Positions 1 to 12,055 of a stretch of DNA of 64,000 nt are shown piece after piece (position 1 is the stretch's first letter; every line of letters starts with the position of its first letter). The position numbers and the translations under genes were made by a program. The stretch covers positions 14,449,190-14,513,189 of the forward strand of contig CM060463.1 in NCBI GenBank assembly GCA_030544235.1, read 5' to 3'. The notes under the pieces were generated by a model. The model was not told where the DNA came from. It saw only the letters and a list, made by a program, of their open reading frames with translations, and searched no databases. The stretch is from Lepturacanthus savala (Eukaryota; Chordata; Actinopteri; Scombriformes; Trichiuridae).

Positions 1-1006
1 AATTTAAGTCACTGTCCGAACAGGCGTTTGCCTGAGAAGTGATTTCTGTCTTGGTTTTGAAGTAAAATGAACTGTGTGTTAAAGTTGAGGCACAAAGAGA
101 CAAAACAGCAAAACAAACAAGTAATTTGGCTACTTGAAAGTTGAATTCAAAGATTTCTTAAGACACCCAATCTGTACATCATGTAGTGTGTGATGAAATA
201 CACTTTCATCGCTATGTAATAACAAAAGATGAGAAGGCAAGGTTTCTCCTCTTATGTTCAGTTATTGCTAAAAATAGCCATTTTCTTCTCCCTAAGACCC
301 AATCACAAAATTGTTCCCTCTCAGAGGTGCACTTTTATAGCCCTGCTGCTGCACAGACATATTGCCTCCTGGCTTATTAGTGTGAAATCCTGCTGCAACC
401 TTTCTCCCCTCCTGTCAGCATCTCTCACTCTCAATGATTTCCCATTGACAGCGAGGAATACTGATGTCAAGCTTCATGTTTTTCCTTGATGATGGTGAGG
501 CAATGTCTATTAAACTAGGAAACCTGCTGTAACCTTGTCATGTTTGCTTGTTAATTCATGGTGCATAACTCAGAAAGATCCAGATCGGCTCTTACTGTTG
601 TAATTTCACACAAGTACTACACTGGATTGTTCTTTAGAGCCCATCTGAAACAATATTGTGAGAGGTTCTAACATTAGTATTGTGACGTCTTTCCCATGTG
701 AACAGCAGGATGTGGGATGAAACGTTCATCAGGATTTATTTGATGGGAGCCACTGCAAAGGGGGCATATCCTGTTCAGTGTGTATTCTATTGTGGAGGAC
801 CGCTTCCCTTGATTGACAGGTGGATGTAATGACACAATTTGTTGTTAATGTCCTGGGCAAAAGGACAAATGTCACAAGTTATGTTTTACATTTGAAAATG
901 TGATTGAATTTTGATTAGATTTTGATATAAAAATACAAACTTTTTTATAATAGTTTTAGCAAATATAATTAAATACATAAACAGTATGTATATGGATGTA
1001 ATCCAA

Positions 1007-1105
1007 ATGTAAAGCACCTTGGGTCTCATGTAAAGCACCCCTATGTAAAGCAACTTGGGTCTTATAAAAGGTGCTGAATAAATCCAAGTTATTATTATTA
1101 TAATT
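1007..1105 (+). repeat. Degenerate dispersed repeat tail
   Basis: Contains three diverged 'gtaaagcacctTGGGTct' units followed by 'ctgaataaatccaagttattatta'. This resembles the widespread fish repeat tail 'aaagcgctatataaatccaagttattatta'. I recognise it from its wording only and cannot assign a class. Confidence 0.4.
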
Positions 1106-1993
1106 ATGTTATTAAGCTTCTTAGTCTACTATGTAAAGCTATGAACTAATGATCTAATTTTTGATTAATCACCAATGTCCATGATCATTTTTACAGAAAT
1201 TTTGAGTTTATCATGGGTGCCTATTGGTGCTTCAGTGCGTGTCATCATCACTTAGAGTGTAGTACAAAAAATCTCCCAGTCAAAATTCACAACATGCACA
1301 CATGATTTTTTTCCAACTTTGTAGAGACAATTGCAATGTGTGGGTGCTGTGCAGATAAAACATGGCAGCAAATTCAAGCGAAAAAAATGAAACACATTAT
1401 GAAGTCAGAAAATCCAATCTAGCTGCAAGAACTGGAGCAACTACTCAGCCAAACGTGAACAATGAACACCTTTTGGACAACGATATGAGTGCAAAGAGCG
1501 GAACCACTTCAAAAAACCAATGCAGATCTGCAGAACTTCGCAAATCAAGCAGACGGGTGAATAAGTGGTTTCAGACAGTGACGACACATTCATCATTGAT
1601 GTCCTGTCATTACATAGCGACAATGACATGTACTTTGTGTAAACTGATGGTGACAGTTACTAAAAGGAAAGACACTGATTTGATGCACTGTGACAGTAAA
1701 TGACAAAGCACAAATATAATCGATTGTAACTTGCGACACAAGTAAACTAGCTGCTTTTGGAGGAGCTATGATCAAACCAATTGGCGCAGTGACTCTACAT
1801 TGCAGGTTAAGTGAGCAGCCATAACCTACAATTTCAAGTTGTGAATAAAAGCATACAATGTATTCAATGCTGCAGGATGGTCTGAAGATGAAGCTGGCCA
1901 TCTGCAGCAAAGGATTTCACCACAAAGACACTGTTCAGGATCAAACTATGTTTTGAATGCACTGTTATATACTATACTATGCACTATTTAATT

Positions 1994-1997
<4 letters not shown>

Positions 1998-2043
<46 letters not shown>
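1998..2043. repeat. (TA)n microsatellite
   Basis: About 23 uninterrupted TA dinucleotides, bounded by AT-rich unique sequence. Confidence 0.95.
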
Positions 2044-2049
<6 letters not shown>

Positions 2050-2429
2050 CAAAGGAAAACAGTGTTCAAAAGCATTTTGGTCTCTTTTTTTGTTTGATTT
2101 AAAATGTTTTTTTATTGAAAATATATTTTTTGGTTGAAGCAACATTTTTTGTGGTTTTTGTGGTGTGTTTTATGATTTCCTGCACATGCTAAGCAGTCCT
2201 GGTTACTGGCAGTCAATAGTCTCAATGAAAAAGAGCCTGTTAGATGACAAAGACAGATGGAACAGACTTCTATCTGAACCTGTTAAACCTGTCAAAGGCC
2301 ACGAGACAAGAACCTTGGTTCATCCACACAGACTCTTGTGTGACACCATTATACCATTAAACATATCTTAACAGAGTCCTAAAACAAAAAAAAAAAACAC
2401 TCCCAAGAGTGTTACATACGTGTGTAGAG

Positions 2430-2490
2430 CAAAGGTGTCAAACAAGTGGGCCGATTTGGCCCACAGGATGACTGTACTGTGTAATGTAAG
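2430..2490 (+). mobile_element. hAT-type terminal fragment
   Basis: The string 'caaaggtgtcaaacaagtgg' resembles the terminal inverted repeat of Charlie-like hAT elements (CAGGGGTGTCAAACTC type), followed by 'gccgatttggcccac'. No partner end is visible nearby, so this is at most a decayed end. Confidence 0.4.
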
Positions 2491-5400
2491 TGTGAAAAAA
2501 ATGGACCAGTTCCTGTTTCTTCACAGAAATGTGAAGTCTCAAGGCTCAAATGATACAATATTTACAGTTGTAAATGAAATAACTTCACCTTCTGCTTAAA
2601 AAAGAACATGTTGATCGGTGAGTAAATGTTTTGAATTGCACTAGAACAGTAGACTGACTGGAATAGAACAGCTGAGACATGCTGTGCTGTTATTCTGTTT
2701 GCGTCAGAGAATGTTGCCATACCTGGCATGAGTCTCAAGAGGCTTGTTAAGCGTGATCTCGTCATCATCTCAACATGACAGTGAACATTCATCATGACTT
2801 CCAGTCAGTGACACAACAGATATCAATTGCAGACAGAAGTTACATCTTCCAAATAAAATAGACACTCACACACTTCTGATTTGAATTATTTTCACCTCCG
2901 TTTCTTCCACTAGTCCCACTGACTTTCTATTTTCGTCAGAAATCTATGCAAATTGAGTCACACAAATGAAAACTCCCCGTGTGTGCACAGCAGAATATCT
3001 CTACTCAATCTCATCTTGCAAGGTCATTCTGTGCACAGCATCTTCTAGATGAATCTAGGAGGGGCTGCCCGAATATAAATGAATTAGGCACCCCCTAAAA
3101 AGAAAGCCTTTGGCTTTATATTGCCCTCTAAAAGATATTGCAGGAATATCTGATTATATGTCTCTATTCATTATGCATTTTCATCAACACAATGCGACAT
3201 TCACTTTCTGTCACATAGCTCAGGCTGTTTTTCCCCGAACCTACCACAAACTTCCATTTCATTCTCATCTTTTGTCAGAATTAAGAATATTGACCACTTG
3301 AATTAATCCCCCCCCTCCAAAGAAATTGTAGTAATTTTGTATATATGAGAAAATATTAAACAGCAACAAGGTGGATAAGAAACGTGAAAAACATACCAGA
3401 AATACAGTAACAAAATATAAAAATACAACTGGGAGCTCACCCGTGCACATAGATACAAGCATTAATACAGCACAGCACACCTTGTCACAGGTTCACACAC
3501 CTCTACAGGAAACAAATAGCAGGTACATAAGAGACCCGAATGAAGGCTACCATTAGCTTAGCTTCATATGACAACAATTGCTCAGCGCACCGAGCAGAAA
3601 AACACCCATGATTGCATACAAACGTCCATTCAATCCATTAACAGAATTACCACAATATAAAACTACAGGACCACAGCTTAACAACAAAATTGTGTATTTT
3701 TTGTTTGGTGAAATTAAATAAAAAATAACCCACCTGTTACAGGGTGATAAACCAGAGAATTGTGAATAATGGCTCTTCCTTGGCTTTATGTATCAGCTCA
3801 TTGACAGATGAATTCTGGCTTCAACTTTACAGTTTTGGTTCACTCTCAGTTCTCTTATAGTGCTGTGTCCAGCTGCAGCAGCTAGCTATTTTCAGATGAA
3901 AAAGCCGTAAGAAACAATTGTGCTCAAAAACCAAACCGTAAACGGACAGAGTTAGCATCTAGTGGGTGAACACGGTGGAGCATTTAGCAATTAGCCAGAT
4001 ATTTTCCTCAGAAGTTGGTAGAGACCCAAAACAGAGCTAAAAGAGAGTGACTTACATATTAGACTTATATTTGACACAACTCCAAATGTTGTGAGACAGG
4101 AGTTAGTGAACATCAGGATTCTGAGGAAACAGCTACTAATAATCAAAAGGCTGGAAACATGACTGAACTGTATAAACAGAGTCTACGATCTGGAGAAGTG
4201 GTGCGGTGTGAGCCAATTTTTTATGGCCGCTCATCTTGAGATGAGTGTGATGTGTGGCAGCTGTTGGCCTGACTCCTGCACACCTGTCTCCAACTCTGCA
4301 ATCAGGGGAGGGAATAGGGAGAGAGAGTGGCTCCAAAACTGTAATGGAAACGCTGGAATGTGGACGTGCAAGAAAGCGTTTGGCTACCTTTCTAAGATTG
4401 CAACTGGGCTTTTGGGAAGCATACAAATGATTTTTTTCAGGTTTTTCAGTATTTTTTTGGATTCAAAGAGACACTTGTGCTATTGCAGCCAAAATTATAA
4501 AAGTCCCCCTTGGCTCAGAAAACATTTTCCCCACACAGAATCATGGGGAAAGGAGCAGCTCGAAAACTGTTGACACAACGCCTCAAATTGCAAATAAAGT
4601 TTTAATTAATGGTCATCAATGTTATGCGTAAAACCTTTTCTCAAGCTCAGAAGAGATCCTAAATCAGCAGAATGTAAAGTCATAGCTTACTTGTTTGCAG
4701 CCCAGCTGGGGCCCAGGTGCATGATGGGATAAGTCCTACTGCACGTTTGGTAGGCTACGCACTGCAAAAAAGCCAACTTGACATTTAAGGCAATAATGCA
4801 AGTTATCACAACAAAGCAAGATAATAACTCACCAAAATAATTTGGTGAATTGTTAATACTTTTATACTTAAGTTGTGGTTCAATACAAGGGACAACAGTT
4901 CTGATCACTAATTTTTCTTTGTTGTAAAATGCGGGAAAGGCAAAATTCCAAGTTGGCATTTTTCACTTCAAGTCTCATTGTCACTGTGCTACTGCCAGGA
5001 GTTGAAGTCTGCACAGGTAAGATTTAGACAACCGATAATTGAATTTATTTTAATATTAACTGATACAAGAATTGTATTTTGAGTTGTGTCATAAAGAGAA
5101 AGTGACCTACACATTTCAACACAAAGCTTTTCATTACTTAGCAGTTAGCGGCTAACTTAGCCACTAAGCTTAGCTTGTCTGGGCAAATGCCATCATCTTC
5201 TAACCGTATTGTGGTAAAAGGATAGTTCACCATTTCACCAATTGTCATGATTCCCATAGTCATAGCAATAGCAGTTTTTGATAGAGTTAAAAGTTATTAA
5301 AATTATAAGTTACTGGAACTTACTGCTAAGTTGACAAAAATCTAAATTCAGAGTTGAGCAAATTGAGAAGTAAAGCTTCAAATATTTATTTTTATTGCCC

Positions 5401-7338
5401 AACCTAAAATTTTATTGAAGTTTGTTGCCTTCAAGAGGAAGACCCTTTCTGATGGAAAAGATGGCGTTGACCATAAGCTGCAACTTTGGGCTTCAATGCT
5501 AGTTTCAACTAGTTTCACGGGAGACACCACCCCTCACTACATCCATCTTTATATACGGCCCATATAGGGCTCACAAAACTTGTAATGTTTGCTGAAGGTG
5601 AGTTTCAATAAGAAAACTGTTAACCTAAAAAGACACTTGCATCAATGCACTGTGTGAGCAGGTTAAGCCAGTTTGATGTGAGGCTAATTGTGATTTGCAA
5701 ACATCTGGTCTGCTCAGCTTCTCGCTGTCAGCATATCATTTCAAAGCCTTTGATGAGGCTGCTCATTAAAACAGTTTCTGTCCAAAATGTGCTTTGTCGT
5801 GCACCAGTGTCCACCAGCTTTTCAGAGTTGAATGCACTGGGCTGAATGTACAAAGAGCATCCCGAAGAGTGAAACAATCAGTGAAATGAAACCTTAATGA
5901 AGGCAATTTATCAAAAATATTGAGGTAGTCCAAAGAAGATTAATGTATCCAGTTAATTGGCTCATTCGTCACTACCTGTTTTTTTTTGTTTCTTTTTTTT
6001 CTTTTTAAGTATGAATGGACAATATCTTCCTTTATCACACTTTACAAATGCGGAGCGGCCATTGGACCCATCTACCATCATTTAAAAAACAAAAGAAAGA
6101 TGCATCGTGGGTCCACTTTGATCAAGCACCAGCCCGCATAATGAAAGTGGCCCGATGACGCATCTCTTTGGCTCCGATATCACTGTGCAGAATTAACTCA
6201 ATGAAGGACTAACAACAACCTTCCAAACTGCCTTGACAACTGTCAAGATGATTTAGATCTATGCATTAATGAAATTCAGACAGAGGGTAAACAAATAAAT
6301 ACTCATCTGCTGGAATTTTTTCCTAAGTTTTCAGTCCTTGTTAATTTACGGTTCCTTATCTTACCTTCCCCAGCTTTATTTTACCTCTCCAGCCTTCTCT
6401 TTCTTTCCTCGTGATGCAAGTATGGACTCAGACACACTGAGAGCTGAAGCTCATTGTGATGCAGCACACGGCTCGGCTGGAGCAAAACGGTATGCCTCCA
6501 AACTCAACTGAGACCGACCTCCATGTACTGTATATCTGTGATGTATGTGGTGGTGAAGGTGGACGTATATCTGATGATGCATCTCGAGTCCAAATACATT
6601 TATTTTGAGCTTAAATAAACACGTGCAGTATGCCGTTTATTAAAGGGAGCCGTACTGATGGTAGACCATCAGTTTCTGTATGTATGCTGGTTTGGAAGAC
6701 CTTCTGTCATATTTATCCTTCATAGGACACTTCTTAAATGTCACTATGGGGACTCTGCTCAGGACACAGCTCATCTAAGTGGATTTGCAACGCATCCTCA
6801 TAATTAAATGACCACACAGGTCGATTGCACCATGCACTCCAGAATGATCCATAGGAGTGTTTTCTAATCTGTATTGGAGCTGTTTCAAAACTGTTACAAA
6901 TGACTGTTCAAAAATATAAATTTAGGCACAAGAAGCACTTTCTAAGTGTTAAGTTTAAATTATCATTTAAAATGTGGGCAAGGACAGAAAGCTTGGTCTC
7001 TATATGTAATATTGTAAAGAGTATGGTCTATTCCTGCTCTATGTGAAAAGTGTTATTGATTTACCTCTATATAAATGAAATGATCTTGACTTGATTTGGA
7101 TTATCTCCAAAGTAAATAATTTACTCAAGATTGAGCAGCAAATTGAGATTTCGGACATTGATTATTGTAGTTTTGTGTTGTCCCCATCAGCTTTTGAGTC
7201 TTACAATAGTGATTTTCACATTGAGAAAATGTGGACCATGGCATTGTGGGATTGTTAGCATTAAAAGTGAAAAAAGTACTTTTCGCAGACATCAAGCTGT
7301 TTTCACTTTCATCCGGCAGCAACAACCCCTGTAGATAA

Positions 7339-7593
7339 ATGTTGAAGAAATCACTAGTTTGGAAGCCTGTCATTATGGCTGTCAGTGATTCTTATAAAAG
7401 TGCAGTGTCAGGTATGCAAAGTGAAACTGGTGTATCATCATTCTACTATGAATTTGACAAATCAATTGCTGAACATCACGTATGGTCCTCCCTGTCCCTG
7501 CTGTTCTCCTTGTTATCGCTTGCTTTGACGGTTTTTGTCAGCCTGCGTCTAAGCTGCTGGAGAGACCGTAGAGAGCCCAGTGATGCAGGGTGA
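7339..7593 (+). CDS. Hypothetical small single-pass membrane protein ORF
   Basis: An open frame of 84 codons. A second in-frame ATG at 7375 has G at +4 and would give 72 residues. The first two thirds are polar. They are followed by about 24 hydrophobic residues (starting VWSSLSLLF), then a basic tail (LSCWRDRREPSD) and a stop. This is the layout of a small integral membrane protein with a cytosolic basic C-terminus. The membrane-segment DNA is GC-richer than its surroundings. I recognise no family and see no clear promoter. It could be the last exon of a spliced gene, a lone microprotein, or chance. Confidence 0.2.
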   Translation: MLKKSLVWKPVIMAVSDSYKSAVSGMQSETGVSSFYYEFDKSIAEHHVWSSLSLLFSLLSLALTVFVSLRLSCWRDRREPSDAG

Positions 7594-8059
7594 CCGGCGA
7601 GCAGCCGGGCAGAAGCACCTGCACATGCACCACGGCTCACACTGTGCCCGCAGCCTTCACTTCTATTGGACCACTGCTGCATGGTGTTCCTGCGGAGCAC
7701 ACAATGGTCTGTCCGCTGACATTTGTTTGATTCTTGACCACCTAAACAAGCAGCCTGTCCAGTCATGCAGAAACATACGGGCATGACTGACCATCCCTGA
7801 GGAGCTGACCCTGTGATGCTCCCAGACTTTGTGTCTCTGCTTCACTTCACTCCTGTGATTTCACTGTCATTCTGATCGACAGTGAATGACTTGACTAAAT
7901 ATTGAGTTACTGCTGAGGATACGCCAAGGGATCTAACAATGCAGACAAATTTAGACCGCTGTTCACGAGCTAGTTTTTACTATGTCAAATCACCTTGTTT
8001 GTGTACTCTCAATAAATTTGCACAAAATATTCTATTGTAATGGCGCCCCTCGTGTCTAC

Positions 8060-8207
8060 ATGGAAGTTTTCTCTGGGTTCCACAGTACAAAAAACATGCT
8101 GAGATTAATTGGAAAATCTAATTTGCCTGTAGGCCTGTGTGAGTGAATGGCATGTGTGCTCTATGATAGGCTGGTGACCTGTCTGGGGTGTATCCCCGCC
8201 TCCCACT
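8060..8207 (-). mobile_element. L2/Maui-like LINE 3'-end fragment, antisense
   Basis: Reads as the reverse complement of the repeat at 21176-21513. Shared blocks include 'ccacagtacaaaaaacatgctga', 'gtgagtgaatgg' and 'ataggctggtgacctgtctggggtgtat'. It is shorter and more diverged than that copy. The class assignment (L2/Maui-type LINE 3' tail, or a SINE sharing it) is from memory. Confidence 0.65.
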
Positions 8208-10618
8208 TTTATAATTTATTGTTCACACCTTCTAAAATTACAGTTCTGGTAAAATGTAACTTTTGTAATTCATTCAGGCCGTTTGGAATACCATCACACC
8301 AACCTGCTCCCACTGTCACACCCACTTTTTTCAGTCTTCCAAATGACAATCATTAAAGAGGCTCATGATTATTTATGAGACAGACCAAAAACAAGCTGTA
8401 TTTTCTGGAGCTCCATCAAGGCACTTGAGAGGTCACTGTGAAACAACACTGAGTTGAATTTATGCACTTGAAATTGCAAATAAATTATGTCAGGGGTATC
8501 ACAACTTCAAATAAAACCCAGAAAAGTGCAAGATATGGGACCTTTAATCGTTTTGCTTCGGGACCGAAATATGCATCTGTCTTTTTTTGAATTAAGTGCA
8601 CTTTATAAATACCATATAGCCTCCCATAAAAGACTGAATGCAATGAGCATTACTCAACTGAAGGTTTTCTTAGAACTCTGTCCTGAGTCAAAGTTGCTAT
8701 TAACTTGTGTGTGAGTTTATCATTTAAACAAGACTGAATCGAGCCATTAAAGCCAGAAACTAGCCCAACAGAACAGGGCTTCATTGGGAGGGGGACCTTA
8801 TTAAAGACACAGTAGCTAAGATGGCCTGTTTCAGACAGAGGCTGAACTGAGGGGCTGTAAATTGTGCAAATTTATTCCAGTAGAGGCCCAGAACATAAAT
8901 ATATTTGGAAATGTACTGAAAATGTCCCCTTAGAACAAGTCTCTCCACGGCCCTTACGCAGCACACTAGACAAGACTTGAGTACCTCGATGATAAAATGA
9001 TGCAGCACACCTTGAAGTTTCAAAGCTGAAGGATTGCGGGAGAGAGGTGGTTGTTTTGATGGAGAGAGGACATGGAAGAGGAGGAGGAAAGAAAGTGCTT
9101 GGTGCTATACTCAAGTGAAGCTTACAGATCTTATCATTTGTTTGAATAAGTTTAGCCTCTAATTGCATTTCATGCCCGACAGCTTTATGACTTGCATGAA
9201 CCCTTTCTGCAATGCTATGAGACTCTAGGAAAAGGCTTCCGAAGGACCTTATATCTAAGAAATACCTTATGTTACCTTAATACCATAAATTTAAAGAGCC
9301 TCTCTTCAGACATTTCTTCAGATGAAGTCTTCTATATAGCTATAGTTTCCCCAATTGTATTAAAATGTTCTTTTATGGAGGCAGAAGCAATGAAATGACT
9401 TTGTGCAGAAGTTGGATATCTCTCTCCTTTGGTTTGAGACTATTATATAGTATGTATTGTGTTGTCTTCCCTCATTGTGTGCCTAAAAACTATTATACAT
9501 TACCGGAACTGAGCCACTTCATTTAATGGATTACTATATTCTTGTTATTGATCTTTTTCATGGTAACTCTTTTATCAGAATACATCATTTCTAGAGAGGA
9601 AACAACATAGGAGCCCCAGGGATCTCAGTGGGGCACCCCTAATCCTGATGTATTCATCCAAGCCTGTCCTCTATGAGCCACGTTGCCCCGCTGAGGTCAA
9701 AGCACTAGGGTTGTTAGTGAATATCCTCTATTATGAAGCTCCATCTCTAATGAGGCCCATTAAACTCAGTGCCCACTGAACCACCCTCACCCTTTCATTT
9801 GCTTCGCCTCTCTTTTCCTCTTCTTTTTTTTTTTTTTACCCTCCCTCTGTCGACACACGGTAGCAAATTTAAAGTAGAAATAATTTCAGTAATTCCTGTT
9901 TTTGAGTATATTTTCTGCAATGTATTCACTTGTAACTATGAAAGGACCTGGTTTTAATTTCTCACGGCCTATTTGCCATGGGAAATTGCCTTATTTATAT
10001 TTTTAACCAGGAATTGCTTGTTTTGATTGGGGCTAATAGCATCTCAAAATTAAACCAAGCCACATTCTTTGCAGCTTCTTACAGCTGCTGTCTTTCACTA
10101 GACAATTTTAAGTGGAGCTTGACATGAGGAATGGGCACACTGGTATGCAACATAAGACTCAAACATGGATGCCAGTGATTGTTCTTTTTGTCTATTTGAT
10201 AAACATATCAAATGCCTCAAGAAGCTCTTAAAAAGAAAAGAAAAAACTACATTGCAGTGTAACAGGTCCTGGTAATAAGTTCCAATGGGAAAAAAAAGGA
10301 GTCAAATGAAAGTAGGATCTTATAGAATATTATTTCTTTGTCTTTCTTTGTCTTGGTTCTGTCATCATCACCCCAGAGAACACGGGTTTTATCTAATGCA
10401 GTTCATTTTTCACTCCTTTTTTTATTTGCCATCCCTCACCAGCATCATAAAACACTGATGCTGGCTGATTTATCTTGCCAGTTGCACCCAATCACTGCCA
10501 GTACGTGGAAAACACAGACTCCACTCCCAGTTTCCCCCTGATAGCGGATCAGTATAAATATGGCTGCTCATGTAATCTTAGAGACTTACGGCCTCAGCCC
10601 GCCCATTGTGCCCACATA

Positions 10619-10693
10619 GGCCGACGCCGAACGTGAAGCGGCGGCTGTGAAATATGACCGTGAGGTCAAGAGACTCAAGAGGCTGCAGGAGAG
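10619..10693 (+). CDS. Weak candidate internal exon (helical, charged)
   Basis: A 75-bp segment bounded by an AG acceptor ('cccacatag') and a GTGAGT donor, phase 0 at both ends. It encodes about 25 residues, ADAEREAAAVKYDREVKRLK and onward, strongly helical and charged as in a coiled coil. Its GC content stands out from the AT-rich flanks. No neighbouring exon was found and I recognise no family, so this may be chance. Confidence 0.2.
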
Positions 10694-11939
10694 AGTGAGT
10701 GTGGAGGAGGAAGTGATGGATGAGGGAGGAGGGGAAGGCACTGGGAGGCTGAGGGGTAGAATAAAAATGATATTGTTACGTGAGGAAAGGCAGAGATGAG
10801 GTGAAGTGCACAGAAGAGGGACAAGAAAGAGTCTTGTAAACCTTTGGATATGTCAGTTTATTGTAGTATTTCCTCTTCTCGTGTCCCTGAAGCTGAGGGT
10901 CGTCTACATAAAAGAAAAACTATTGCTGCTATTTGTAATTAGTCTGAAATCCTATAAGTATACTACATGTTCCCTTGTAGTGCTTTCTATGGTTTTCTTT
11001 TGCAATATTATATATAATAAGTTAGTTCACATGTCAAACTATATCAGTGTGAAACCACTCTTTATAGCACAAGAGGCTTTAGACTCATGAGGCCAAATCT
11101 GTTGGCTTCAGGAGCTGCTTTTATAAACTTGTGCATGCAATTCTTCATCTCTCTAATCCAGCTGTAACTCAAGCAAGATTATAATGTTAACAGTTATTTA
11201 CGTTACCTTAGTCTCAACCCTCAGTTGCACTTAATTATGCCTTTGCAAGAATATAATTCTCAATTTAAAGGTCCCATAGTCATGCACTTTTGAAGGGTTT
11301 TAAATCTTTGAATCTTTGTTATCCCTTCCTCACTGGTCTGACTCATTAATATTCATGAGCCTCTCCTCTGATTGGCTGATTTTTATATGGAAGATGGAAA
11401 AACACGCATGTGGCAGTGTAGGCAGGTGGGCCGTGCTGGAAGCCAGGAGCTGAATGAAATCACAAAGTCAAGGAGAAACAAACAAGCATCCCCCTGTTGC
11501 TATGTTCACAATACGTGACTTTTAAGAAAATACATTTTAAACATTTGGATCTGTATATTGTGTGCCTGACAGCTAACAGGCATCTCAGACAGAGCAGTAG
11601 AGATAGAAATATGAATACTGTTATACCTTTATCAACTACCTGCACATTATAAAAGAGGAGTAAAGTGTTTTCTTACAAAGGATATTGCATTCATCAACTC
11701 AATAAACAAAAGACGTGTCTTCTTGTATTAACAGGAATCTTTCATATCATTTTGAGACAGACAATTTAGAGAACAGGCGATTTCTCTTCATCATTATTGG
11801 AGGTGCTTTTATTTGTTGTTGTGCCTCATGCTCATCTAATCCCACAGCGTACTTTAATTATCCTTTAGCAGGCCTTCATAAATAAATCTGATTTCTGTAA
11901 AACAAAAGACCAACAACTCAATTATTTCAGAAGAGACAA

Positions 11940-12055
11940 AGGGGGCAGCAGATGACAGACTGAGAGAGACGAGAGCGAGACAGCGGCAGATGATGGAGAG
12001 AGAGAGAAGAGATAGAGAGAGGGAGAGAGACAACAGTGGATGATGGAGAGAGAGA
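11940..12055. repeat. GA-rich low-complexity tract
   Basis: Imperfect runs of gagaga interspersed with two copies of 'gatgatggagagagaga'. Simple-sequence in character and not coding. Confidence 0.8.

Larger units (their letters stand above)
1..8059. other. Gene-poor AT-rich region
   Basis: No multi-exon gene or recognisable protein domain is visible on either strand. ORFs here are short and in unstable frames. The stretch holds a TA microsatellite near 2.0 kb, two degenerate repeat fragments near 1.0 and 2.4 kb, homopolymer runs, and one small ORF with a membrane segment (7339-7593) listed separately. It could be an intron or regulatory flank of a gene outside the window. Confidence 0.6.

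Noticed and set aside
1362..1703. 113-codon ORF
   Set aside because: Low-complexity polar composition, an overlapping antisense ORF, and no splice or promoter context.
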